A stretch of DNA of 64,000 nt, from contig JADGRQ010000009.1 of NCBI GenBank assembly GCA_017880775.1, positions 58,913 through 122,912 of the forward strand, in the 5' to 3' direction. The stretch's first letter is position 1, and every line of letters begins with the position of its first letter. The stretch comes from Burkholderiales bacterium. Its GTDB lineage: Bacteria > Pseudomonadota > Gammaproteobacteria > Burkholderiales > SG8-39. A program made the translations under genes and the position numbers. Positions 1-6,636 of this stretch are shown in pieces. The notes beneath the pieces were generated by a model that was given only the letters and a program-made list of their open reading frames with translations, was not told where the DNA came from and did not search any database.

Positions 1-1212
1 GGCGACCCTGCGCCGCCGCCCTTGCTGCACCGTGCGAGCTACAACCTGTGGTCCTCGAATACGTGGATCGCGAGCGGGGCGCCGCTTGCCGCGCTCGGGG
101 GCGATCCAGACGGAAGAACGTGGGTGCTCTCTGCCGAGCCCGTGAACGCGCGCACCGCGATCACGGCGTACTTCGAGCCCGGTCGCTCGCTGATCGTGCT
201 GCCGCCGAACACGGTGCGCATCTCCGAGCTCGCGGCAATCTCGGTCGCGCGCAACCGGCTCGGCGCCGTGCAGACAGAACTGGAAGGCGGCTGGATCCAT
301 TACGTCGCGCAGAGTGCGGGCAGTTCAACCGCGCTTGCGGCGCCCGACGCGGCGGACAGCCAGCTTCCGGCTGCGGAGCGCGCGCTGTTCGTGGAACTGG
401 CAGGCCGGCTCGGGCTGCACGGGGTTGCGCCACGCGAGGCGCTCGAGCGCGTGAAACGGTATTTCGCGGGTTTCTCCTACTCGGTCTACCGCGCTGCGCC
501 CGCCGCGTCCGGCGATGCGCTGGCCGAGTTCGTCACGCGCACGCGCTCCGGCCACTGCGAGTACTTCGCCGCGGCGACCACGCTGCTGCTGCGTGCCGGG
601 GGAATTCCGGCGCGCTATGCCACCGGCTACGCGGTGCTGGAGTACAGCGAACTGGAAGAAGCCTGGCTGGTGCGGCAGCGCCACGCGCATGCCTGGAGCC
701 GCGCATGGATCGGCGGCCAATGGATCGATTTCGATACCACCCCGGGCGAGTGGTTCCCGGTCGAGTCGAGCGCCGCTCCGGCGTGGGAGACAGTGATGGA
801 CTGGCTGCGCTGGGCGAGCTTCCGGTGGTCGCAGCGCAACGCCGCGCAGGACTCGGGCAACATGTGGTGGTGGCTCGGCGGCGTGCTTACGGTGGTGCTC
901 GCGTGGCGGCTCTCGCGCTACCGCACTACACGCGATCAGCCCGGCGGCGGCCGCATCGCGCGCGTCGACTGGCCCGGCAGGGATTCGGAGTTCTACGCGC
1001 TCGAGCGCAGCGTCACTGCGCGCGGCTGGCCGCGCCTGTCCGGGGAGAGCGCAAGCCGCTGGGCAGGGCGCGTGGCGGGTTCACTGCCAGCGTTGCAGAG
1101 GACGGCGCTCGCCGAGGCGACGCGGCTGCACGAACGCTACCGCTTCGACCCTGCCGGCCTGAAACCTGAGGAACGCGCCAGGCTGCGCGAGTTGTGCGCG
1201 GCGATAAAATGA
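1..1212 (+). CDS. Transglutaminase-like TgpA family protein, 5'-truncated by window edge
   Basis: The reading frame is open from the first base, so the N-terminal membrane part of the protein lies outside the window. What remains is the periplasmic transglutaminase-like domain with its Cys-His-Asp triad: Cys in GHCEYF (about 550-564), His in RHAHAW (about 680) and Asp in FDTTP (about 729). A membrane helix (MWWWLGGVLTVVLAW, about 861-905) and a DUF4129-like cytoplasmic tail follow. This domain order (membrane part, DUF3488, transglutaminase, helix, DUF4129) is typical of TgpA-type proteins, which in many bacteria follow a MoxR ATPase and a DUF58 gene. Their substrate is not known from sequence. 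Confident family call; partial gene. Confidence 0.85.
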   Translation, partial: GDPAPPPLLHRASYNLWSSNTWIASGAPLAALGGDPDGRTWVLSAEPVNARTAITAYFEPGRSLIVLPPNTVRISELAAISVARNRLGAVQTELEGGWIHYVAQSAGSSTALAAPDAADSQLPAAERALFVELAGRLGLHGVAPREALERVKRYFAGFSYSVYRAAPAASGDALAEFVTRTRSGHCEYFAAATTLLLRAGGIPARYATGYAVLEYSELEEAWLVRQRHAHAWSRAWIGGQWIDFDTTPGEWFPVESSAAPAWETVMDWLRWASFRWSQRNAAQDSGNMWWWLGGVLTVVLAWRLSRYRTTRDQPGGGRIARVDWPGRDSEFYALERSVTARGWPRLSGESASRWAGRVAGSLPALQRTALAEATRLHERYRFDPAGLKPEERARLRELCAAIK

Positions 1213-1235
1213 CGCCTCTTTAAAGGAGTTACCCC

Positions 1236-1799
1236 ATGTCAGGCGGCCACGGCCACGTCGATTCGTCCAACAAGAATGTCGCGATGCTGATCGCTGTGCT
1301 CGCGCTGGTGCTCGCGATCTCGGAAACGCTCGGCAAGAGTGCGCAGACCACGGGCCTGAGCGCCAATATCGAGGCATCCAACCTGTGGGCTTTCTTCCAG
1401 GCCAAGACGGTGCGCATGACGGTGGTGCGCACCGCTGGCGAACAGCTCGAAGCCGAGCTGCCGATTGCCGACCCGAAGGCGCGCGAGGCGCTCGAAAAGC
1501 GCCTCGCGGGCTGGAAGAAGACCTCCGAGCGCTACGACAGCGAACCGGAAACGCAGGAGGGTCGCAAGGAACTCGCCGCGCGCGCCAAGGTTGCAGAGAA
1601 AAAGCGAGACTACGCGCTCGCGGCCTACCACCACTTCGAAGTCGCGTCCGCCGCCGTGCAGATCGCAATCGTGCTGGCTTCCGCCGAGGTGATCACCGGC
1701 GTGGTCGCTCTGGTGTGGCTGTCTGGCGCGCTCGGCATCGCCGGCGTCGCGTTCTGCGCCATCGGGTTGTTCTGGCCGACCGCAGTGCACCTGTTCTAG
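1236..1799 (+). CDS. DUF4337 domain-containing membrane protein
   Basis: A 187-residue protein of unknown function. It has an N-terminal membrane helix (about 16-30), a charged, probably coiled-coil middle (about 60-130, rich in Glu, Lys, Arg and Ala) and two C-terminal helices (about 137-187). This is the layout of the DUF4337 family. The start is supported by AAGGAG about 8 bases upstream. The gene is 23 bases after the transglutaminase gene, so co-transcription is likely. Its stop codon overlaps the stop of the convergent aceE through a shared CTAG palindrome (1796-1799). No function is assigned. Confidence 0.75.
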   Translation: MSGGHGHVDSSNKNVAMLIAVLALVLAISETLGKSAQTTGLSANIEASNLWAFFQAKTVRMTVVRTAGEQLEAELPIADPKAREALEKRLAGWKKTSERYDSEPETQEGRKELAARAKVAEKKRDYALAAYHHFEVASAAVQIAIVLASAEVITGVVALVWLSGALGIAGVAFCAIGLFWPTAVHLF

Positions 1800-4381
1800 G
1801 GACTCGAGCGGCGAGCGGCGAGCGCCGCGAGCGCGCTTGCGGCAATGTGCGTTGCCGACACGCCGAAGTGCTCGCGCAACGCCGCACGCGTGTCGCTGCG
1901 GCCGAAGCCGTCGGTGCCGAGCGACACCATCTTTGCGGCCACCCACGGGCGGACCAGGTCGGCCAGCGCGCTGACGTAATCGCTCGCAGCCACCACCGGC
2001 CCGCGCGTCGCGCCCAGGCAACCCGCGACCCAGCTACTGCGACCGGCTGCGTCGGCGTCACGTCCGTCACGGCGCAGTTCCGTCCAGCTGGTCACGCTCC
2101 ACACGTCGGCGCCCACGCGATGCTCGCGCTCGAGCAGTTCAGCGGCGCTCAGGCATTCGCGCAGGATCGCGCCGCTGCCGAGCAGCTGCACTGCGCCGTC
2201 GCCTGAGCCTCGGATGCGGTACATGCCGCGCAGGATGCCTTCTTCGGCGCCCGGTGGCATTGACGGTTGCGGGTAGTTCTCGTTCATCACCGTGAGGTAG
2301 TAGAAGACGTCTTCGCCCGCTTCGACCATGCGCCGGATTCCGTCCTGCACGATCAGCGCAAGCTCATAGCCGAAGCAAGGATCCCAGGCGCGGCAGTTGG
2401 GGATCGTCGCGGCGGCCAGGTGCGAGCTGCCGTCCTGGTGCTGCAGGCCTTCGCCTGCGAGCGTGGTTCGGCCGGCGGTGCCGCCGACCAGAAAGCCGCG
2501 TGCGCGCTGGTCGGCCGCCGCCCAGATGAGGTCGCCGACACGCTGGAAGCCGAACATCGAATAGTAGATGTAGAACGGCAGCATCGGAATACCGTGCACG
2601 CTGTAGCTGGTCGCCGCGGCGATCCACGAGGCCATCGCGCCGGCTTCGGTGATGCCTTCCTCGAGGATCTGTCCGTCCCGCGCCTCCTTGTAGTAGAGCA
2701 GCTCGTCGTGATCCTCCGGCGCGTAGAGTTGTCCGACGGCCGAGTAGATGCCGACCTGGCGGAACAGCGTCTGCATACCGAAGGTACGCGCTTCGTCTGC
2801 GACGATCGGAACGATGCGCTTGCCGAGAACCGGATCCCTGAGCAGCTGCGCAAGCAATTGCATGAACACCATGGTGGTGGACTGGTCCCTGCCGTGCGTT
2901 CCTTCGAGCACGCGCGCAAAGGCGGCAACTTCAGGCGCAGCCAGGCGCGGCGCAGCCGATGAGCGCGCCGGCAGGTATCCGCCGAGCGCCGCGCGGCGCG
3001 CATGCAGGTACTTCAGTTCGGGGCTGTCGGGCGCAGGCCGGTAGTAACGCAACTGCTCGACATCGTCGTCCGATAGCGGCAGCGAGAAGCGGTCGCGGAA
3101 CGCGCGCAGCGCCTCGTCATCGAGCTTTTTCTGCTGATGCGTGCCCATCTTGCCCTGGCCCCACTCGCCCATGCCGTAGCCCTTCTTGGTCTTGGCGAGG
3201 ATTACCGTCGGTTGGCCCTGGTGCTTCACCGCCGCCGAGTACGCGGCGTAGATCTTCACCGGGTCGTGGCCTCCTCGACGCAGCCGGTCGATGTCCTGAT
3301 CGCTCATGTGCGCGCTCAACGCGCGCAGCTCCGGGTACTTGTTGAAGAAGTGCTCGCGGTTGAACTGCCCGTCGGTGGCAGCGTAGGTCTGGAACTCGCC
3401 GTCCACGGTTTCGTGCAGCCGCTTGAGCAGCACGCCTTCCAGATCGCGTGCGAACAGCGTGTCCCAGTCCGAGCCCCACAGCAGCTTCACTACGTTCCAG
3501 CCGGCGCCTGCGAACAGGCCTTCGAGTTCCTGGATGATCGAACCGTTGCCGCGCACCGGGCCGTCGAGCCGCTGCAGGTTGCAGTTCACCACGAAGATCA
3601 CGTTGTCGAGGCCCTCGCGCGCGGCGAGCGACAGGCCCGCGAGTGACTCGGGCTCGTCCATCTCGCCATCGCCGACGAAGGCCCAGACCGTGCGCCCGCG
3701 GGTCTTCAGCAGGTCGCGGTGATCGAGGTAGCGCATGAAGCGCGCCTGGTAGATCGCGCACAGCGGCCCCAGCCCCATCGAGCCGGTCGGGAACTGCCAG
3801 AACTCGGGCATCAGCCACGGATGACAGTACGAGGACAAACCCTTGCCTTCGACCTCGCGGCGATAGTGGTCGAGTTGCACCTCGGTAAGCCGCCCTTCCA
3901 GGAAGGCGCGCGCGTACACGCCCGGCGCGGAGTGCGGCTGGAAGTAGACCAGATCTCCGTCCCGGCCGGCACGGAAGAAATGATTGAAACCGACTTCGAA
4001 CAGGTCGGCTGCGGAGGCATAGCTCGCGAGGTGCCCGCCCAGCTCGGGATGCGCGCGGTTGGCGCGCACCACCATGGCGAGCGCGTTCCAGCGCACCATC
4101 GCCACCAGCCGCTGCTCGATTTCGAGGTTGCCTGCGAATTGAGGCTGGTCTGCGAGCGCGATGCTGTTGCGGTAGGGCGTGTTCAATACGGGCGGCATCG
4201 GCACGCGGCGCGCGCGGGCATGCTCGAGGAGCTTTCTCAACAGGAAGGTCGCGCGTTCGCGCCCCTCGCGCTCGACCAGCGCGTCGAAGGCCTCCAGCCA
4301 TTCGCGCGTCTCGAGCGGATCGGCATCGGGGGGATTGACCCGCCAGAAGGCGGAGGACACGAAATCCGATAGGTCGGTCAT
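1796..4381 (-). CDS. aceE: Pyruvate dehydrogenase E1 component, homodimeric type
   Basis: An 861-residue thiamine-diphosphate enzyme that decarboxylates pyruvate and transfers the acetyl group to the lipoyl E2 of the pyruvate dehydrogenase complex in the cytoplasm. The thiamine-binding segment GDGEMDEPES (about 234-243) followed by NLQRLDGPVRGNGSI is diagnostic of the AceE type, as is LGTDGFGRSD near the C-terminus. I chose the ATG at 4381 (MTDLSDFV), not an upstream in-frame codon, because AceE homology begins there. The protein is slightly shorter than E. coli AceE, with a shorter C-terminal end. Unusually, no E2 (aceF) or E3 (lpd) gene follows: the next gene is convergent, so the partners must be elsewhere. 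Confidence 0.95.
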   Translation of the reverse strand: MTDLSDFVSSAFWRVNPPDADPLETREWLEAFDALVEREGRERATFLLRKLLEHARARRVPMPPVLNTPYRNSIALADQPQFAGNLEIEQRLVAMVRWNALAMVVRANRAHPELGGHLASYASAADLFEVGFNHFFRAGRDGDLVYFQPHSAPGVYARAFLEGRLTEVQLDHYRREVEGKGLSSYCHPWLMPEFWQFPTGSMGLGPLCAIYQARFMRYLDHRDLLKTRGRTVWAFVGDGEMDEPESLAGLSLAAREGLDNVIFVVNCNLQRLDGPVRGNGSIIQELEGLFAGAGWNVVKLLWGSDWDTLFARDLEGVLLKRLHETVDGEFQTYAATDGQFNREHFFNKYPELRALSAHMSDQDIDRLRRGGHDPVKIYAAYSAAVKHQGQPTVILAKTKKGYGMGEWGQGKMGTHQQKKLDDEALRAFRDRFSLPLSDDDVEQLRYYRPAPDSPELKYLHARRAALGGYLPARSSAAPRLAAPEVAAFARVLEGTHGRDQSTTMVFMQLLAQLLRDPVLGKRIVPIVADEARTFGMQTLFRQVGIYSAVGQLYAPEDHDELLYYKEARDGQILEEGITEAGAMASWIAAATSYSVHGIPMLPFYIYYSMFGFQRVGDLIWAAADQRARGFLVGGTAGRTTLAGEGLQHQDGSSHLAAATIPNCRAWDPCFGYELALIVQDGIRRMVEAGEDVFYYLTVMNENYPQPSMPPGAEEGILRGMYRIRGSGDGAVQLLGSGAILRECLSAAELLEREHRVGADVWSVTSWTELRRDGRDADAAGRSSWVAGCLGATRGPVVAASDYVSALADLVRPWVAAKMVSLGTDGFGRSDTRAALREHFGVSATHIAASALAALAARRSSP

Positions 4382-4395
4382 GGCGCGGCTCGAGT

Positions 4396-4409
4396 GGGCA
4401 TGAATGCCC
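4396..4409. repeat. Inverted repeat upstream of aceE
   Basis: GGGCAT-GA-ATGCCC is a perfect 6-bp inverted repeat 14 bases upstream of the aceE ATG, in the divergent aceE/DUF4124 spacer. It could be an operator or a hairpin in the aceE leader. No specific regulator can be assigned from the sequence alone. Confidence 0.35.
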
Positions 4410-4505
4410 GTAAACGGAATCCTAACTCCAACCGTCATCCCCGGGTCGCGCGGTTTAAAATGCGCGTACCGGACGCCGATACCGCTCCGGACCTCGAGGT
4501 GGGCG

Positions 4506-4979
4506 ATGAACAAATGCGCGAGTGTCGTTCTGATCCTGCTGGCGTTTGCGCCGGCCGCGTTCGGCCAGATCATCTACCGCTCGACCATGCCCGACGGACG
4601 CACGGTGTTGAGCGACCGCCCGACGCCCGGCGCGAAAAAGGTGGAGGAGATCTACGTGCGGCCATCGACGCCCGCCGCGCCGCCCGCTTCCGCCACGACG
4701 CCTGCCATCGGCGGCGCCAATCCCCCAGCCCAGAACCGCGACGCCGAGCTCGACGCTGCGATCGCGGACCTGCGCAATGCGGAAGGGTCCTTGCGCGCCG
4801 CGGAGGCCGCGCGCGACGCCGGGCAGGAGCCGGGGGAAAACGAGCGCCAGGGAATGGCCGGCGGCGGCAGCCGGCTCAACGAAAGCTATTTCGATCGCCA
4901 GAAGGCGCTCGCCAATGCCGTCGATGTGGCGCAAAAGCGCGTCGAGGCCGCGCAGGCCAAGGTCAATTCGCTGCGTTAG
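4506..4979 (+). CDS. DUF4124 domain-containing secreted protein
   Basis: A 157-residue protein with an N-terminal signal peptide (MNKCASVVLILLAFAPAAFG), then a DUF4124 domain (IIYRSTMPDGRTVLSDRPTPGAKKVEEIYV, about 21-50), a Pro/Ala-rich linker and an Ala/Glu/Arg-rich helical C-terminus that could form a coiled coil. I chose the ATG at 4506 because it gives a clean signal peptide; upstream in-frame codons do not. DUF4124 proteins are probably exported to the periplasm; their function is unknown. The stop codon is directly followed by the encoded CCA end of the antisense tRNA-Thr gene. Confidence 0.8.
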   Translation: MNKCASVVLILLAFAPAAFGQIIYRSTMPDGRTVLSDRPTPGAKKVEEIYVRPSTPAAPPASATTPAIGGANPPAQNRDAELDAAIADLRNAEGSLRAAEAARDAGQEPGENERQGMAGGGSRLNESYFDRQKALANAVDVAQKRVEAAQAKVNSLR

Positions 4980-5055
4980 TGGTGCCGGCTGAAGGAATCG
5001 AACCTCCGACCAACGGTTTACAAAACCGCTGCTCTGCCAACTGAGCTAAGCCGGC
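4980..5055 (-). tRNA. tRNA-Thr (anticodon UGU)
   Basis: The minus strand folds into a full 76-base cloverleaf: acceptor stem GCCGGCT/AGCCGGC, D arm GCTC-AGTTGGCA-GAGC, anticodon stem GCGGT/ACCGT around loop TTTGTAA (anticodon TGT), a 5-base variable loop, T arm GGAGG-TTCGATT-CCTTC, discriminator A and an encoded CCA (4980-4982). It reads threonine ACN codons, mainly ACA. It stands alone here and is not in a tRNA-tufB cluster. Confidence 0.97.
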
Positions 5056-5152
5056 CCGAGGCGGATTCTAGCGCGAGCGCGCGCGGGCGTTGCGCAAGTG
5101 TGGTAGAGTCTGGCCCGCAAGATTCTCAAGCAGTGGATGAGCAGTCCCTTAC

Positions 5153-5168
5153 CACCGATTCTTCGGTG
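5153..5168 (+). other. Hairpin in the cspA leader region
   Basis: CACCGA-TTCT-TCGGTG is a perfect 6-bp stem with a 4-base loop, 90 bases before the cspA start. The roughly 200 bases between tRNA-Thr and cspA hold no gene. Cold-shock genes often have long structured leaders that act on mRNA stability and translation, so this spacer is a candidate leader. The promoter was not identified with confidence. Confidence 0.35.
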
Positions 5169-5258
5169 CGGTAGTGGCAGTCAGTTCCCTCTCTTGATGG
5201 TCGTTGCCCGGCCGCCTTTGCCCGGTTTCGCTCAGGCGCATTCAGAAGGGAATACTCC

Positions 5259-5462
5259 ATGGCTACCGGAACGGTGAAATGGTTCAATGACTCGAAAGGC
5301 TTCGGTTTCATCACGCCCGACGAGAAAGGCGAAGACCTCTTCGCGCATCACACGGAAATCCAGATGAGCGGCTACAAGTCGCTCAAGGAAAACCAGAAGG
5401 TCGAGTTCGAGGTCCGCAAGGGCCCGAAAGGCCTGCAGGCTTCGAACATCAAGCCGCTGTAA
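5259..5462 (+). CDS. cspA: Cold-shock protein, CspA family
   Basis: A 67-residue single cold-shock domain protein that binds single-stranded RNA and DNA and acts as an RNA chaperone. Both RNA-binding motifs are present: KGFGFI (RNP1, about 13-18) and DLFAHH (RNP2-like, about 26-31; most relatives have VFVHF or VFAHF). Its length equals the family norm. The start has AGAAGGGAA upstream at suitable spacing. It is a single-gene unit ending in an intrinsic terminator (5484-5509). Whether it is cold-inducible cannot be told from sequence; many CspA paralogues are constitutive. Confidence 0.93.
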   Translation: MATGTVKWFNDSKGFGFITPDEKGEDLFAHHTEIQMSGYKSLKENQKVEFEVRKGPKGLQASNIKPL

Positions 5463-5483
5463 CAGCGCGGTTCTTTGCGCCAG

Positions 5484-5509
5484 AAAAGCCCGGGAAACCG
5501 GGCTTTTTT
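5484..5509 (+). terminator. Intrinsic terminator of cspA
   Basis: AAAAGCCCGG-GAAA-CCGGGCTTTT: a 10-bp stem with a GNRA-type tetraloop, followed by further T residues, 22 bases after the cspA stop. Confidence 0.9.
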
Positions 5510-5536
5510 GTTTACGCTGAACATTTCGGCGACAAT
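5508..5536 (+). promoter_or_regulatory. Candidate dsbB promoter
   Basis: TTGTTT (5508-5513) and GACAAT (5531-5536) are separated by 17 bases, a plausible sigma-70 arrangement about 16 bases before the dsbB GTG. It directly abuts the cspA terminator. Confidence 0.4.
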
Positions 5537-5551
5537 CCGCTCCAACACGCC

Positions 5552-6067
5552 GTGACCATCGCCCCGCGCACCCTGTTTGCCCTTGCCGCCGCCGCCTGCG
5601 CGCTGCTGCTCGCGTGCGGGTTTTATCTGCAGTATTTCGACAACCAGGATCCCTGCCCGCTGTGCCTGGTACAGCGCGGCTTCTATTTCGGTCTGTTGCT
5701 GGTGTTCGCAGCGGGCGCGATCCACGCGCCGGGCGCGACCGGCAATACGGTGTATTCGATCGTCGCGCTGGTGCTGGCTGCGGGCGGCGCGGCGGTAGCG
5801 GGCCGCCAGGTCTGGCTGCAGCATCTTCCGCCGGACCAGGTGCCGGCCTGCGGGCCGGATCTTTTTTTCATGCTGGAGAACCTGCCGCTCGCCCGCACCC
5901 TCGAGAAGCTCTTCAAGGGCTCGGGGCAATGCGCCGAGGTGACGTGGACTTTTCTCAGCCTGTCGATCGCAGAATGGTCGCTTGTGTGGTTCGTGCTGTT
6001 CGGTCTGCTTGCGCTGTGGGTTGCGCTGCGCGGACGGCGCGACGCAGCACCTCTCCAATCACGATAA
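5552..6067 (+). CDS. dsbB: Disulfide bond formation protein B
   Basis: A 171-residue inner-membrane protein that reoxidises DsbA and passes the electrons to quinone. It has four membrane helices, the redox pair CPLC (Cys35, Cys38) in the first periplasmic loop and the second pair Cys100 and Cys127 in the larger periplasmic loop. The start is GTG at 5552; no ATG fits. The 3' end overlaps, on the opposite strand, codons that look like the C-terminal end of a decayed cobA gene, so the last residues may be lineage-specific. DsbA is not in the window. Confidence 0.92.
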   Translation: MTIAPRTLFALAAAACALLLACGFYLQYFDNQDPCPLCLVQRGFYFGLLLVFAAGAIHAPGATGNTVYSIVALVLAAGGAAVAGRQVWLQHLPPDQVPACGPDLFFMLENLPLARTLEKLFKGSGQCAEVTWTFLSLSIAEWSLVWFVLFGLLALWVALRGRRDAAPLQSR

Positions 6068-6121
6068 TCGCCGCCCCGGCGCGCCGGGGCCAGCGCCGAC
6101 GAGGTAGACCGTCCCGTTCAC
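6036..6121 (-). pseudogene. cobA: cobA (uroporphyrinogen-III methyltransferase) remnant with internal deletion
   Basis: On the minus strand a GTG at 6121 overlaps the DUF934 stop (GTGA) and begins VNGTVYLVGAGPGAP, the unmistakable N-terminus of SUMT/CobA (glycine-rich S-adenosylmethionine loop). After about 16 codons this frame runs into a stop. In another frame immediately downstream the DNA encodes AAIIVIGEVLRR, matching the conserved C-terminal strand of the same enzyme. So roughly 230 middle codons are missing and the two ends are joined out of frame. The junction is an 18-bp perfect palindrome (6073-6090). The product would supply precorrin-2 for siroheme, the cofactor of the sulfite reductase encoded just upstream. 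Confidence 0.75.
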
Positions 6122-6636
6122 GCAACCCCGGCCGCCAGGCGTCGCCGGAACAGCGGCCGCGGATCGAGCGCATCGCCCTGGTAGCGCACGGCGAGTTCTT
6201 TGAAAGCGTCGAGCGCCGCGACCGGGTCCTGGTCGTCGCGCAGCGTGAACGAATCGAATCCGCAACGCTGCAGGTAGAGGAGTTGGTCGCGCAGTACGTC
6301 GCCGATCGCGCGTAGTTCGCCCTTGAAACCATGGCGCTCGCGCAGCAGTCGCGCGGTCGAATACCCGCGGCCGTCGGTGAACGATGGAAAATCCACCGCG
6401 ATCACGACGAAATGCGCGACATCATTCGCAATGATCTCCAGGCCGTCATCGGGCCCGAGCCGCAATCCCAGGCGCCCGCCGCGCCCGAGCAACTCCTCGC
6501 GCCGGCGCTGCCATAGCACGAGCGGCACGATCAGGTCGGGGTGCGCCGAAACATCCAGCAGTCGCACCTCGATGTCGGCGCTAAGCAGCCGCCAGCTGTC
6601 GTTCTCGATGCGTCCGTTTCTGATCAAGGCTGCCAT
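6118..6636 (-). CDS. DUF934 family protein, sulfite-reductase-associated
   Basis: A 172-residue protein of the DUF934 family, which in proteobacteria almost always sits beside hemoprotein sulfite reductase genes and is thought to be an auxiliary factor of sulfite reduction; its biochemical role is not established. The start MAALIRNGRIENDSW matches the family N-terminus. It overlaps the end of cysI by 56 bases and its stop overlaps the GTG of the cobA remnant, so it is the middle gene of one operon. The segment AVDFPSFTDGRGYSTARLLRER is the family signature region. No cofactor motif is seen. Confidence 0.85.
   Translation of the reverse strand: MAALIRNGRIENDSWRLLSADIEVRLLDVSAHPDLIVPLVLWQRRREELLGRGGRLGLRLGPDDGLEIIANDVAHFVVIAVDFPSFTDGRGYSTARLLRERHGFKGELRAIGDVLRDQLLYLQRCGFDSFTLRDDQDPVAALDAFKELAVRYQGDALDPRPLFRRRLAAGVA

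Noticed and set aside
48..1169. Long second plus-strand frame over the transglutaminase gene, and many similar overlapping frames through the window
   Set aside because: High GC keeps other frames open. These translations are Arg/Ala-rich with no family motifs, while the chosen frames carry conserved domains.
6059..6265. Small minus-strand protein ending VYLVGAGPG
   Set aside because: It is the frame entering the cobA remnant from inside DUF934, not a gene of its own.
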